Positions 1-9,127 of a stretch of 64,000 bases of DNA are shown here, piece by piece (within the stretch, counting starts at the first letter, position 1; each line of letters opens with the position of its first letter). Below the pieces are notes generated by a model that had not been told where the DNA came from, ran no database searches, and saw only the letters and a program-made list of their open reading frames with translations. This DNA comes from Streptomyces griseicoloratus. Lineage in GTDB: Bacteria > Actinomycetota > Actinomycetes > Streptomycetales > Streptomycetaceae. A program made the translations under genes and the position numbers. The stretch covers positions 62,001 through 126,000 of the forward strand of contig NZ_JACVQF010000219.1 of NCBI RefSeq assembly GCF_014534645.1, given 5' to 3'.

Positions 1-491
1 ACGACGGGCGGGAGCTGTCCGCCATGGGCGACGCCCGGCGCAGCGCGCTGCGCCGCAGCGAGTTCGGGTTCGTGTTCCAGTTCGGGCAGCTCGTGCCGGA
101 GCTGACCTGCGTGGAGAACGTCGCCCTGCCGCTGCGGCTGAACGGCACGCCCCGCAAGGAGGCCGAGCGGGCCGCGCTCGGCTGGATGGAGCGGCTGGAG
201 GTCGACGACCTGGCGAAACAGCGGCCGGGCGAGGTCTCCGGCGGCCAGGGGCAGCGCGTCGCCGTGGCCCGTGCCCTGGTCACGGGCCCGCGCGTGGTCT
301 TCGCCGACGAGCCCACCGGCGCGCTCGACTCGCTCAACGGCGAACGCGTGATGGAGCTGCTGACGGAGGCCGCCCGGTCCACCAACGCCGCCGTCGTGCT
401 CGTCACCCACGAGGCGCGGGTGGCCGCCTACTCCGACCGCGAGATCGTCGTACGGGACGGGAAGTCCCGGGACATGGAGCGCGCCCTGTGA
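1..491 (+). CDS. ABC transporter ATP-binding protein (5' end outside window)
   Basis: C-terminal part of an ABC ATPase. The reading frame is open from base 3, so the gene starts upstream and its Walker A motif is not visible. Seen are the Q-loop region (FVFQFGQLVPE), the signature SGGQGQRVAVARAL, the Walker B segment VVFADEPTGALDS and the switch histidine in LVTHEA. The TGA stop overlaps the GTG of the next gene (GTGA), so the two are translationally coupled. With the FtsX-type permease that follows, this is a MacB/LolD-like exporter or envelope-remodelling ABC pair. The substrate cannot be told from sequence. Confidence 0.93.
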   Translation, partial: DGRELSAMGDARRSALRRSEFGFVFQFGQLVPELTCVENVALPLRLNGTPRKEAERAALGWMERLEVDDLAKQRPGEVSGGQGQRVAVARALVTGPRVVFADEPTGALDSLNGERVMELLTEAARSTNAAVVLVTHEARVAAYSDREIVVRDGKSRDMERAL

Positions 492-2821
492 ACGCGCTGC
501 AGTGGACCCGCGACCTGGCCATGGGCGTGCGGTTCGCGCTCACCGGCGGGCGCGAGGGCTGGACCCGGGCCCTGCTGACGGCCGTCGGCGTCGGGCTCGG
601 GGTGGCGCTGCTGCTGCTGACGACGGCGATACCGAACGCGCTCGCCGTCCGGCACGAGAGGGAGGCCGCCCGCACGGACATCACCTTCGTCGACTCCGCG
701 CCCCTGTCCCGGGCGGACGACACGCTCCTGGTCGCCAATGTCGGCACGGACTTCCGTGACGAGTCCGTCCGGGGCCGCGAGCTGGAGCCGGAGGGACCGC
801 GGGCGCCGCTCCCGCCCGGTGTGGCGGAGTTCCCGGCGAAGGGCGAGATGGTCGTCTCCCCGGCGCTGAAGGAGCTCCTGGAATCGGACTCCGGGAAGCT
901 GCTCCGCGAGCGGCTGCCGGACCGGATCGCCGGCACCATCGCCGAGGAAGGGCTGATCGGCTCCTCCGAACTCGCCTTCTACCGGGGCGCCGACGGGCTC
1001 GCCGCGCATCTCGGCAGCGGGAGGGTCACGCGGATCGACCATTTCGGCGAGGCCGACGAGCGTGAGCCGCTGGACCCGGTGCTGCTGCTGCTCGTCGTCG
1101 TCATGCTCGTCGTCCTGCTGATGCCGGTGGCCGTGTTCATCGCCACGGCCGTGCGGTTCGGCGGCGAACGGCGCGACCGGCGGCTGGCGGCGCTGCGGCT
1201 CGTCGGCTCGGACAGCCGGATGACCCGGCGGATCGCCGCCGGCGAGGCGATGGCCGGGGCGGTCCTCGGGCTGCTCTTCGGTGCCGGGTTCTTCCTGATC
1301 GGGCGGCAGCTCGCGGGACACGCCGAGGTGTGGCACGTCAGCGTGTTCCCGAGCTACCTCGACCCCTCGCCCGCACTGGCCCTGCTGGTGGCGGTGACGG
1401 TGCCGGCGGCGGCGGTGCTGGTGACGCTGTTCGCGCTGCGCGGGGTGGTCATCGAACCGCTCGGCGTGGTGCGCACGGCCAGGCCCGCACGGCGCCGGCT
1501 GTGGTGGCGGCTGCTGCTGCCGCTGGGCGGCCTCGCGATGCTCTACCCGATGTTCGGCCAGGGCAACGACGACGGGGAGTTCAACCAGTACCTGGTGGTG
1601 GGCGGCGTCGTCCTGCTGCTGGTCGGCGTGACCGCGCTGCTGCCGTGGCTGGTGGAACGGGTCGTCACGCGACTCGGCACGGGCGGGGTGTCCTGGCAAC
1701 TGGCGGTGCGCCGCCTCCAGGTGAGCAGCGGCACCTCGGCCCGCACGGTCAACGGCATCGCGGTCGCCGTCGCCGGCGCGATCGCGCTGCAGATGCTGCT
1801 CGCGGGCGTCGACGGCGACTACACGAAGGACACCGCGTACGACGTCACGCGCGCGCAGATGCAGGTGAGTCTGCCGGAGGACGTGCCGGTCACCTCGGCC
1901 GCCGCGAAGTTCGGGCGCACGAAGGGCGTCCGGGGCGTGGACGCGTACTCCGAGGGCTACCTGGGCGACCGCCGCGAGGATCCGGAGCGGAGCACCATGC
2001 TGACCGTCGGCGACTGCGCGGCGCTGCGTGAGATCGCCACGCTGCCCTCCTGCCGGGACGGGGACGCGTTCGCCGTGATCGGGGCCGAGTACGACACCGA
2101 CACCGAGAAGCTGGCGGCGCCGGGGCGGACGCTGTACCTCGACCCGTCGTACGAGGGCGGGCCGAAGAGCAAGGAGATCCCCTGGACGGTGCCGGAGGGG
2201 GTGAAGGAGGCCCGGCCGCGGATCGGTCCGACCGGCACCGAGCAGATGGGCTTCCTCGTCACCCCCAAGGCGCTCGCGGCCACCGCCGGACCCGCCCTGA
2301 CCGGGCAGATCTACCTCCGGCTCGACGAGTCGGTGCCCGACGTGCAGGACCTGGTGCGCAACACCGCGGCGGCCGTCGACCCGCTCGCCTCGCCGATGAC
2401 CTGGTCGGCCGTCGAACGCAACGAGCGGTTCACCGCGATCCGCACCGCCCTGTTCGCCGGCGCCGCCTGTGTGCTGGCGCTGATCGGGGCGAGCCTGCTG
2501 GTCTCGCAGCTGGAGCAGCTGCGCGAGCGCAGGAAGCTGCTGTCGTCCCTGGTCGCCTTCGGCACCCGGCGCCGCACCCTCGGCCTGTCCGTACTGTGGC
2601 AGACGGCGATCCCGATCGGGCTGGGGCTGCTGCTGGCGTCGGCCGTGGGCGTGACGCTGGGCGCGGTGCTGCTGAGGATGACGGACACCACCGTGCGCGT
2701 CGACTGGAGCGGCGTGCTGTCGATGACCGGCATCGGTGCCGCGGTCGTCCTGGTGGTGACGCTGCTGAGCCTGCCGCCCCTGCTGCGCCTGATGCGACCG
2801 GACGGCCTGCGCACGGAGTGA
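488..2821 (+). CDS. FtsX-like ABC transporter permease
   Basis: A 777-residue membrane protein starting at GTG 488, which overlaps the stop of the ATPase gene. It has an N-terminal membrane segment near residues 30-55, an extracellular loop of about 140 residues, and two FtsX-type bundles. The first bundle lies around residues 195-330 with further helices near 350-400. A second extracellular domain follows, and the last bundle is around residues 655-770. The double FtsX layout is typical of MacB-like actinobacterial permeases that work with a separate ATPase. It probably moves a peptide, lipid or antibiotic-like substrate out of the membrane; this is inference. Confidence 0.9.
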   Translation: MNALQWTRDLAMGVRFALTGGREGWTRALLTAVGVGLGVALLLLTTAIPNALAVRHEREAARTDITFVDSAPLSRADDTLLVANVGTDFRDESVRGRELEPEGPRAPLPPGVAEFPAKGEMVVSPALKELLESDSGKLLRERLPDRIAGTIAEEGLIGSSELAFYRGADGLAAHLGSGRVTRIDHFGEADEREPLDPVLLLLVVVMLVVLLMPVAVFIATAVRFGGERRDRRLAALRLVGSDSRMTRRIAAGEAMAGAVLGLLFGAGFFLIGRQLAGHAEVWHVSVFPSYLDPSPALALLVAVTVPAAAVLVTLFALRGVVIEPLGVVRTARPARRRLWWRLLLPLGGLAMLYPMFGQGNDDGEFNQYLVVGGVVLLLVGVTALLPWLVERVVTRLGTGGVSWQLAVRRLQVSSGTSARTVNGIAVAVAGAIALQMLLAGVDGDYTKDTAYDVTRAQMQVSLPEDVPVTSAAAKFGRTKGVRGVDAYSEGYLGDRREDPERSTMLTVGDCAALREIATLPSCRDGDAFAVIGAEYDTDTEKLAAPGRTLYLDPSYEGGPKSKEIPWTVPEGVKEARPRIGPTGTEQMGFLVTPKALAATAGPALTGQIYLRLDESVPDVQDLVRNTAAAVDPLASPMTWSAVERNERFTAIRTALFAGAACVLALIGASLLVSQLEQLRERRKLLSSLVAFGTRRRTLGLSVLWQTAIPIGLGLLLASAVGVTLGAVLLRMTDTTVRVDWSGVLSMTGIGAAVVLVVTLLSLPPLLRLMRPDGLRTE

Positions 2822-2844
2822 CGCCCCGTCACACGCCTCACCCG

Positions 2845-2870
2845 CCCGGCCGGCCTCCCCGCCGGCCGGG
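2845..2870. terminator. Hairpin between convergent permease and oxyR genes
   Basis: A perfect 10-bp inverted repeat (CCCGGCCGGC / GCCGGCCGGG) with a 6-nt loop, placed between two convergent genes. It probably ends transcription from both sides. There is no T-tract, as is usual in Streptomyces. Confidence 0.6.
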
Positions 2871-2908
2871 CCCCGGCACGCGGGCCGGCGTGCCCGTACG
2901 GCGCTCGC

Positions 2909-3871
2909 TCAGCCCTGGACCGTGCGCACCGGCAGTTCCCGCATCGCCTCTCTGAGGGCCGCCGCCAGTTCCTCGTACTCCGCGGAGCGTGCCGCGCCCG
3001 TGCGCATGGCGAGGGCGATGCGGCGGGTGGGGGCGGGATCGGCGAAGGAGCCGGTGAGGAGCTGGCTGGAGCGGGAGGTCTCCACCCGGACCGCGGTGCG
3101 CGGCAGCAGCGTCACGCCGAGGCCGCCCGCCACCAGCTGCACCAGCGTCGACAGGCCCGCGGCCGTCGTGGTCGCCGGGACGTCCTCGCGGCCCGCCTCC
3201 CGGCAGATGTCGAGCGCCTGGTCGCGCAGGCAGTGGCCCTCGTCGAGCAGCAGCAGGTTCAGCTCGCGCAGCGCCGAGCGCGGGATGCCCTCGCGGCCGC
3301 CGAGCCCGTGGTCGAGCGGGGTGACGAGCACGAAGTCCTCGTCGAAGAGGGGGAGTTCGGTGACGCCGGGCACGCCGAGCGGCACCGCGAGGAGCAGCAG
3401 GTCGAGCCGGCCGGAGGTGAGTCCGTCCAGGAGGCTCGCGGTCTGCTCCTCGTGGACCTGCAGGTCGAGGGCCGGGTAGCGGTCGTGGACTAGGCGCAGC
3501 ACCGTGGGCAGCAGATACGGCGCCACGGTCGGGATGACGCCGAGGCGCAGCGCCCCGGTGAACGGCGCCCGTACGGCCTCCGCCTCCTCCATCAGCGCCC
3601 CGACCTCCGCGAGCACCGCCTTGGCCCGCACCGCGAGCCGCTCCCCCGCCGGTGAGAGCAGCACCTTGCGCGTCGTACGCTCCAGGAGAGTGACACCGAG
3701 TGCCTCCTCCAGTGTGGAGACGGCACCCGACAGCGCGGGCTGGCTCATGCCGATCGCGGCGGCGGCATCGCGGAAGTGCAGATGCTCGGCGACGGCGGCG
3801 AAGGCGCGCAGCTGCGCCAGGCTGGGCTGTCGTTTCCTGCCCGTGGCCGCCCCGGTCATCCCCATGCTCAT
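2909..3871 (-). CDS. oxyR: LysR-family peroxide sensor OxyR
   Basis: A 320-residue LysR-type regulator with an N-terminal winged helix-turn-helix (residues about 15-75; IGMSQPALSGAVSTLEEALG). The effector domain carries the OxyR redox pair in the context EGHCLRDQALDIC, two cysteines eight residues apart as in E. coli Cys199/Cys208. It is divergent from ahpC-ahpD, the classical target. Known for the family: peroxide oxidises the pair to a disulfide and the protein then activates ahpC. Three in-frame ATGs (residues 1, 3 and 5) lie close together, so the exact start is uncertain by a few codons. Confidence 0.95.
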   Translation of the reverse strand: MSMGMTGAATGRKRQPSLAQLRAFAAVAEHLHFRDAAAAIGMSQPALSGAVSTLEEALGVTLLERTTRKVLLSPAGERLAVRAKAVLAEVGALMEEAEAVRAPFTGALRLGVIPTVAPYLLPTVLRLVHDRYPALDLQVHEEQTASLLDGLTSGRLDLLLLAVPLGVPGVTELPLFDEDFVLVTPLDHGLGGREGIPRSALRELNLLLLDEGHCLRDQALDICREAGREDVPATTTAAGLSTLVQLVAGGLGVTLLPRTAVRVETSRSSQLLTGSFADPAPTRRIALAMRTGAARSAEYEELAAALREAMRELPVRTVQG

Positions 3872-4027
3872 GCCCTCGACTCACTCCCGGTCACTGATAG
3901 ACACACCCGATCAACCCGACCGAGTGTAGCTATTTCACTAATCAATGCACCCTGTGCCAACATCAACACCGTCCAACCCATGGGAAACGCTCGCAAAATG
4001 GGTGTTTCTTCGCTGCAAGGAGAGCGT
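3872..4027. promoter_or_regulatory. oxyR-ahpC divergent promoter region
   Basis: A 156-bp AT-richer spacer between oxyR and ahpC. It should hold the OxyR operator and both promoters. ATAG/CTAT-like quarter-sites can be seen (for example near 3896-3940), but the spacing of the four-quarter consensus is not convincing, so no exact operator is called. Confidence 0.5.
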
Positions 4028-4582
4028 GTGCTCACTGTCGGTGACAAGTTCCCCGAGTTCGAACTGACCGCCTGCGTCTCGCTGGAGAAGGGCAAGGAGT
4101 TCGAGAAGATCGACCACAAGACCTACGAGGGCAAGTGGAAGGTCATCTTCGCCTGGCCCAAGGACTTCACCTTCGTGTGCCCGACCGAGATCGCCGCCTT
4201 CGGCAAGCTGAACGACGAGTTCGCCGACCGCGACGCCCAGGTCCTCGGCTTCTCCGGCGACTCCGAGTTCGTCCACCACGCCTGGCGCAAGGACCACGAC
4301 GACCTGCGCGACCTGCCGTTCCCGATGATGGCCGACTCCAAGCACGAGCTGATGCGCGACCTCGGCATCGAGGACGAGGAGGGCTTCGCCAAGCGCGCGG
4401 TCTTCATCGTCGACCAGAACAACGAGATCCAGTTCTCCATGGTGACCGCCGGCTCCGTCGGCCGTAACCCCAAGGAGGTCCTGCGGGTCCTGGACGCCCT
4501 GCAGACCGACGAGCTCTGCCCCTGCAACTGGAGCAAGGGCGACGAGACGCTGGACCCGGTCGCGCTGCTGGCCGGGGAGTGA
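4028..4582 (+). CDS. ahpC: Alkyl hydroperoxide reductase subunit C (peroxiredoxin)
   Basis: A 184-residue 2-Cys peroxiredoxin. The peroxidatic cysteine is in FTFVCPTEI (near residue 50) and the resolving cysteine in ELCPCNW near the C-terminus. The GTG at 4028 is chosen as start: it follows AAGGAGAG at 4017-4024 and gives the usual N-terminus MLTVGDKFPEF. The frame stays open upstream, but that stretch has no peroxiredoxin character and overlaps the promoter. It reduces peroxides using AhpD as electron donor; ahpD lies 6 bp downstream and is co-transcribed. Expected to be induced by OxyR. Confidence 0.97.
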   Translation: MLTVGDKFPEFELTACVSLEKGKEFEKIDHKTYEGKWKVIFAWPKDFTFVCPTEIAAFGKLNDEFADRDAQVLGFSGDSEFVHHAWRKDHDDLRDLPFPMMADSKHELMRDLGIEDEEGFAKRAVFIVDQNNEIQFSMVTAGSVGRNPKEVLRVLDALQTDELCPCNWSKGDETLDPVALLAGE

Positions 4583-4588
4583 CCTGAG

Positions 4589-5122
4589 ATGTCGCTCGAC
4601 TCCCTGAAGTCCGCCATACCGGACTACGCCAAGGACCTGAAGCTCAACCTGGGCTCGGTCATCGGCAACTCCGACCTCCCGGCGCAGCAGCTGTGGGGCA
4701 CCGTGCTGGCGACCGCCATCGCCTCGCGCTCCCCCATCGTGCTGCGCGAGCTGGAGCCGGAGGCGAAGGCGAACCTCACGCCGGAGGCGTACACGGCCGC
4801 CAAGTCGGCCGCCGCCATCATGGCGATGAACAACGTCTTCTACCGCACCCGGCACCTGCTGTCGGACCACGAGTACGGCACCCTGCGCGCCGGCCTGCGG
4901 ATGAACGTCATCGGCAACCCCGGTGTCGACAAGGTCGACTTCGAGCTGTGGTCCTTCGCGGTGTCCGCGATCAACGGCTGCGGCATGTGCCTGGACTCGC
5001 ACGAGCAGGTGCTGCGCAAGGCGGGCCTGGACCGTGACACGATCCAGGAGGCCTTCAAGATCGCGGCCGTGATCCAGGCCGTGGGCGCCACGCTGGACGC
5101 CGAGGCGGTCCTCGCCGAGTAA
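4589..5122 (+). CDS. ahpD: Alkyl hydroperoxide reductase AhpD
   Basis: A 177-residue carboxymuconolactone-decarboxylase-fold protein. The catalytic CxxC with its downstream histidine is seen in [17 protein letters not shown] (about residues 128-144), matching the AhpD redox centre (Cys-X2-Cys plus Glu and His of the proton relay). In actinobacteria AhpD links AhpC to lipoamide-based reduction. It follows ahpC by 6 bp; the GGGGAG at the end of ahpC serves as its ribosome binding site, so the two are coupled. Full length for the family. Confidence 0.96.
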   Translation: MSLDSLKSAIPDYAKDLKLNLGSVIGNSDLPAQQLWGTVLATAIASRSPIVLRELEPEAKANLTPEAYTAAKSAAAIMAMNNVFYRTRHLLSDHEYGTLRAGLRMNVIGNPGVDKVDFELWSFAVSAINGCGMCLDSHEQVLRKAGLDRDTIQEAFKIAAVIQAVGATLDAEAVLAE

Positions 5123-5146
5123 CCGGACCGTACGACGGTACGACGA

Positions 5147-5178
5147 GGCCCCGCTCACCCGACGGTGGGCGGGGCCTT
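5147..5178. terminator. Terminator between ahpD and the AI-2E gene
   Basis: Inverted repeat AGGCCCCGCTCACCC / GGGCGGGGCCT separated by a short loop, between convergent genes. It is likely to act in both directions. Confidence 0.75.
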
Positions 5179-5180
5179 CG

Positions 5181-6548
5181 CTATGCCGGAGAGCCGTCCG
5201 AGGGGGGTTCGCGCCGCCGGTCCGGCTCGGGCGGCGGCTCCGCGGCCGGGGAGACGTCCGCCGACGTCGCGCCCCGGGGCCTCGGCGCCTGCCGTACGGC
5301 GGTCTCACGGGAGTACGCCCGCAGGTACCCCACGACGGTGTTCGTCACCGCCACCAGCGGTACGGCGACCACCGCGCCGCCGATGCCGGCCACCATGCCG
5401 CCGGCGGCCACCGAGAGCACCACGGCCAGCGGATGGACGCGTACCGCGCGCCCCAGGATGAACGGCTGCAGGATGTGGCCCTCGATCTGCTGCACCGCAA
5501 GGACGACGACGAGCGTCATCACCGCCGTGAACACGCCCTGCGTCACCAGCGCGACCACGACCGCCAGCGCGCCCGACACCACCGCGCCGACGAGCGGGAT
5601 GAACGCGAACAGGAAGATGAACACGGCCAGCGGCACGGCCATCGGCACATCGAGGAAGTAGATGCCGAGTCCGATGAAGATGGCGTCGATCAGCGCCACT
5701 ATCACCGTGCCGCGCACATACGCCGTCAGCGTCCGCCACGCGCGCGGACCGGCACCGGCCACGCCCGGCCGGGCCGCCGCCGGCACCAGCTTCAGCGTCC
5801 ACTCCCAGATGCGCTTGCCGTCGTAGAGCAGGAACAGCGTCGAGAAGACGGCGAGCAGAATGCCCGTCAGCGCCTCGACGACGACGGTCACGCCCTCCAG
5901 GCCAGCGGAGGTTATCTGGTCGGTGTTGGCGCCGACCGCCTCGCGCAGGTTCTTGGCGATCTCGTTGATCTGCTTGTCGGTGACGTGGAAGGGGCTGTTG
6001 AGCAGCCAGTTGCGCAGCTCGTCGATGCCGTCCTGGACCTGGTCGGAGAGGTCGTCGATGTTCTCCATGACCTGCCAGGTCACGAACCAGCCGATCAGGC
6101 CCATCACCACGAACCCGAGGACCGCGGTCAGGGCGGTGGCCAGCCCGCGCGGGACCCCGTGCCGCCGCAGCCGCGCCACCGTCGGCTGCAGCATCGCCGT
6201 CATCAGCAGCGCGATCACGAAGGCCAGCACGACCAGTTGGACGGCGCTGATGACCCGCATCAGCACCCACACCGTGCCCGCGAGGACCAGCAGCCGCCAC
6301 CCGGCCTCGGCCGCGACGCGCACGCCCCACGGCACCGCCTGCGCGGGGTCGGGGCGCACGGGGACCGCCGGCGGGTGGACCTCGGGCGGGTACTCCGGGG
6401 GCGGTGGCACGTGGTCGGGCGGCCGGGTCCCTTCGGCGCCGTCGGCGTCGCCCTCCCGTTCCACCTCGGCGCGGCGCTGGTCCAACCGCTTGCTCATCCG
6501 GGTCAGTCCGGCGCCGAGCCGGCCGAGCCACCCTGGCACTCGCGACAT
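5181..6548 (-). CDS. AI-2E (TqsA/PerM) family membrane protein
   Basis: A polytopic protein of about 455 residues with six to eight membrane segments. The family pattern is present: two helices near the N-terminus, a long extramembrane stretch of about 120 residues (IDDLSDQVQDGIDELRNWLL), then a helix-rich C-terminal half with GHILQPFILGRAVRVHPL. The family includes the AI-2 exporter TqsA and some Na+/H+ antiporters; function here is unknown. The ATG at 6548 is preferred because GAAGAGGAC precedes it and the cytosolic N-terminus then begins MSRVPGWL. The ends are Pro/Glu-rich and probably disordered. Confidence 0.88.
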   Translation of the reverse strand: MSRVPGWLGRLGAGLTRMSKRLDQRRAEVEREGDADGAEGTRPPDHVPPPPEYPPEVHPPAVPVRPDPAQAVPWGVRVAAEAGWRLLVLAGTVWVLMRVISAVQLVVLAFVIALLMTAMLQPTVARLRRHGVPRGLATALTAVLGFVVMGLIGWFVTWQVMENIDDLSDQVQDGIDELRNWLLNSPFHVTDKQINEIAKNLREAVGANTDQITSAGLEGVTVVVEALTGILLAVFSTLFLLYDGKRIWEWTLKLVPAAARPGVAGAGPRAWRTLTAYVRGTVIVALIDAIFIGLGIYFLDVPMAVPLAVFIFLFAFIPLVGAVVSGALAVVVALVTQGVFTAVMTLVVVLAVQQIEGHILQPFILGRAVRVHPLAVVLSVAAGGMVAGIGGAVVAVPLVAVTNTVVGYLRAYSRETAVRQAPRPRGATSADVSPAAEPPPEPDRRREPPSDGSPA

Positions 6549-6620
6549 GATCCGTCCTCTTCCCCCGTCTCTCCCCACCACTCCCCCCTGGAGTCGTCCG
6601 CTCCGACCGTACATGGGGCA

Positions 6621-6649
6621 AGCCCCTCACCGTAGGACGGTGAGGGGCT
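6621..6649 (-). terminator. Terminator of the transglycosylase gene
   Basis: A perfect 13-bp stem (AGCCCCTCACCGT / ACGGTGAGGGGCT) with a 3-nt loop, directly after the stop of the minus-strand gene that ends at 6688. Confidence 0.8.
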
Positions 6650-6687
6650 GTGCGGGGTTGAGCGGCGGCCGGGTGGGCCGGGCCGGC

Positions 6688-7386
6688 TCAGTACCAGTGG
6701 TTGGCCTGCCAGAAGGACCAGGCCTCGCACGGGCTGCCGTAGCGGCTGTCCATGTAGTTGAGGCCCCACTTGATCTGGGTGGCCGGGTTGGTCTGCCAGT
6801 CGGCGCCGACCGAGGACATCTTGGAGCCGGGCAGGGCCTGGAAGAGACCGTAGGCGCCGGAGGAGGGGTTGACCGCCTTGTAGTTCCAGCTGGACTCGTG
6901 GTCGACGATGTTGCTGAAGCACTGCCACTGGCCGCTCGGCACCATCTGACGGGCCATCGCCTGGATCTGCGCGACGGTGTAGGAGCTCTGGACGGCGAAG
7001 GTGGTGGTCTCGCGCGCGGCCTCGCGGCTCGCCCGCTCCTTCTCCTCCTCCGCCCGCTTCTTCGCCTCCTCGGCGGCCTTCTCGGCCTGCTCCTTCTTGG
7101 CGATGGCGGTTTCGGCGGCCGCCTTGCGGGCCGCCTCCTCGGCGTCCTTCTTGGCGCTCACGTCCGCGGCGATGGCCTGCGCGTCGGCCTGCTGCGTCAG
7201 GGACGCGGTCTGCACCTGGGCCTGCTGGCCCGCGGGGATGTCCGCGAGCAGCGTCATGCCCGTGGCCGTCGCTTCGGCGTCGTTGTTCTGCGCGGTGCTG
7301 CCCGAGGCAACTCCGACGACGCTTCCGACAGCGGTGACCGCCGTGGCCGAGGCCACTGCGAATCCCCGGACCGAGATCCGGCTCAC
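6688..7386 (-). CDS. Secreted transglycosylase-like protein with coiled coil
   Basis: A protein of about 232 residues with three parts: an N-terminal signal peptide (SVRGFAVASATAVTAVGSVVG, cleavage near ASG), a charged Ala/Glu/Lys coiled coil (residues about 65-140), and a C-terminal lytic-transglycosylase/SLT-like domain with SNIVDHESSWNYKAVNPSSGAYGLFQALPGSKM and a final ANHWY. The glutamate in DHESSW is the expected catalytic acid. The GTG at 7386 is chosen because GGAAGG lies 7 nt upstream and the signal peptide then starts with SRISVRG. It probably cleaves peptidoglycan outside the cell, as in growth or spore germination. Confidence 0.9.
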   Translation of the reverse strand: MSRISVRGFAVASATAVTAVGSVVGVASGSTAQNNDAEATATGMTLLADIPAGQQAQVQTASLTQQADAQAIAADVSAKKDAEEAARKAAAETAIAKKEQAEKAAEEAKKRAEEEKERASREAARETTTFAVQSSYTVAQIQAMARQMVPSGQWQCFSNIVDHESSWNYKAVNPSSGAYGLFQALPGSKMSSVGADWQTNPATQIKWGLNYMDSRYGSPCEAWSFWQANHWY

Positions 7387-7801
7387 ACGGTTTCCTTCCA
7401 GCATCGCCCGCTTCGGTGACCCTCGCGGACGCAATCGTGCCCCTGGCACTGGCCTCCCCAACTACGGGTCACGGGAGGCACGGGCCCGTGGGCAACTCCC
7501 CGGGGGGAGCGCCGCGTACTGCTCGGGCGGCATACGACGCTGCTATGGAGTTGAACTGGTGCATTTGTGGTGCCGTACCGCTGGGGGTACAGATGTGTCG
7601 TATGCGGGGCCTGACAGGAGTGAGACTCTGCCGCAACCCGACGGGGCAAGGCAATTCCCCGTTGCGTGTGAAAGCTCACATCCCGTTTGGCCCAGGGGAT
7701 TCACAGAAACGCCAACATGCGAAGGCGCCGCCCGGCTAGGCTCTTCGCCTTTCCGGACGGCGCCGACCGACGCGTAACCGGCCCTTGTCGGGCCTGAATT
7801 C
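7387..7801. other. Intergenic region upstream of the transglycosylase gene
   Basis: About 415 bp with no convincing gene. It holds the 5' leader of the transglycosylase gene (minus strand), a 14-bp palindrome TGTGAAAGCTCACA at 7667-7680 that resembles a CRP-type dyad but with too short a spacer, and hairpins behind the PhoH gene. The leader is long enough for a riboswitch. I looked for the c-di-AMP (ydaO) signature often found before such genes and did not see its conserved core. Confidence 0.4.
7724..7794 (-). terminator. Tandem hairpins after the PhoH gene
   Basis: Two inverted repeats follow the PhoH stop on the minus strand: GGCCC/GGGCC around a 5-nt loop (7780-7794), then a 12-bp stem with one mismatch (7724-7735 with 7753-7764). 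Likely a terminator. Confidence 0.55.
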
Positions 7802-9127
7802 TCAGATGTGCCCGTCCTCCAGCATTTCGGTCACAAGCGCCGCGATCTGGGACCTCTCGGACCGCGTCAGCGTGACGTGGGCGAAGAGCGGATGCCCCTT
7901 CAGCTTCTCGACGACGGCGACGACTCCGTCGTACCGGCCGACCCGCAGGTTGTCCCGCTGCGCCACGTCATGCGTCAGCACCACCCGCGAGTTGGCCCCG
8001 ATCCGCGACAGAACGGTCAGCAGCACGTTCCGCTCCAGCGACTGGGCCTCGTCCACGATGACGAACGCGTCGTGCAGCGACCGGCCGCGGATGTGCGTGA
8101 GCGGGAGCACCTCCAGCATGCCGCGGGCGGTGACCTCCTCGATGACCTCCCGGCTGGTGACCGCCGAGAGCGTGTCGAAGACCGCCTGCGCCCAGGGGCT
8201 CATCTTCTCCGCCTCGGTGCCGGGCAGATAGCCGAGCTCCTGCCCGCCCACCGCGTACAGCGGACGGAAGACCATCACCTTCTGGTGCTGCCGGCGCTCC
8301 AGCACCGCCTCCAGACCCGCGCACAGCGCCAGCGCCGACTTGCCGGTGCCGGCCCGGCCGCCCATCGACACGATCCCGACGTCCGGGTCGAGGAGCAGAT
8401 CGAGCGCGATCCGCTGCTCGGCGCTGCGCCCCTTGATGCCGAACGCCTCCCGGTCGCCGCGCACCAGCCGGACGTTGCCCTCGGCGGTGACGCGGCCGAG
8501 GGCCTTCCCGCGCTCCGACTGGATGGTCAGCCCGGTGTGCACGGGCAGTCCGGCGGCCTCGGGGACGAAGACGTGCCCCTCCTCGAAGAGGACGTCCACC
8601 TGCTCGCCGGGCAGGGTCAGCTCGGACATCCCGGTCCAGCCGGAGGCGTCCGTGATGGCCAGCTCGGCGCGGTACTCCTCGGCGAGCAGGCCGACGGAGG
8701 ATGCCTTGATCCTGAGCGGGAGGTCCTTCGACACGACGGTGACGTCGAACCCCTCGGCCTGCAGGTTGCGGGCGACCGCGAGGATGCGCGAGTCGTTGTC
8801 CCCCAGGCGGTAGCCGGTCGGCAGCACGCTGGGGTCCGAGTGGTTGAGCTCGACACGCACGGTCCCGCCGAGGTCCCCGATCGGGATCGGGGCGTCGAGG
8901 CGGCCGTACCGCACCCGGAACTCGTCGAGCAGGCGCAGGGCCTGCCGGGCGAAGTAGCCGAGTTCGGGATGGTGCCGCTTGGCCTCCAGCTCCGTCACCA
9001 CGACGATCGGGAGCACGACCTCGTGCTCGTCGAAGCGGTTCAGGGCGTTCGGGTCGGCCAGCAGGACGCTGGTGTCGAGAACATAGGTGCGCCGATCTGG
9101 TTTGTGGCGCTTTGTGCTGGTCACCAC
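7802..9127 (-). CDS. PIN-domain PhoH-family ATPase
   Basis: A 441-residue PIN-PhoH fusion. The N-terminal PIN ribonuclease domain (residues about 12-150) shows [16 protein letters not shown] with acidic metal ligands and [13 protein letters not shown]. The C-terminal PhoH ATPase has the Walker A motif [14 protein letters not shown] (near residue 255), Walker [11 protein letters not shown] and the arginine-containing [12 protein letters not shown]-PhoH (PhoH2) proteins are known as RNA helicase/RNases. Two GTG codons in tandem (9127 and 9124) are possible starts and no strong ribosome binding site is seen. It stands alone, with hairpins downstream. Confidence 0.93.
   Translation of the reverse strand: MVTSTKRHKPDRRTYVLDTSVLLADPNALNRFDEHEVVLPIVVVTELEAKRHHPELGYFARQALRLLDEFRVRYGRLDAPIPIGDLGGTVRVELNHSDPSVLPTGYRLGDNDSRILAVARNLQAEGFDVTVVSKDLPLRIKASSVGLLAEEYRAELAITDASGWTGMSELTLPGEQVDVLFEEGHVFVPEAAGLPVHTGLTIQSERGKALGRVTAEGNVRLVRGDREAFGIKGRSAEQRIALDLLLDPDVGIVSMGGRAGTGKSALALCAGLEAVLERRQHQKVMVFRPLYAVGGQELGYLPGTEAEKMSPWAQAVFDTLSAVTSREVIEEVTARGMLEVLPLTHIRGRSLHDAFVIVDEAQSLERNVLLTVLSRIGANSRVVLTHDVAQRDNLRVGRYDGVVAVVEKLKGHPLFAHVTLTRSERSQIAALVTEMLEDGHI

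Noticed and set aside
3776-4027. Extended N-terminus of AhpC
   Set aside because: The frame is open upstream, but the region overlaps the promoter and oxyR, and the peroxiredoxin family starts at the GTG with a proper ribosome binding site at 4028.
7387-7640. c-di-AMP (ydaO-type) riboswitch before the secreted transglycosylase gene
   Set aside because: The leader is long enough and such genes often have one, but the conserved core of this riboswitch was not found in the minus-strand sequence.
7667-7680. CRP-type operator TGTGAAAGCTCACA
   Set aside because: The half-sites look right but the spacer is 4 rather than 6 bases, and no suitable promoter is near.
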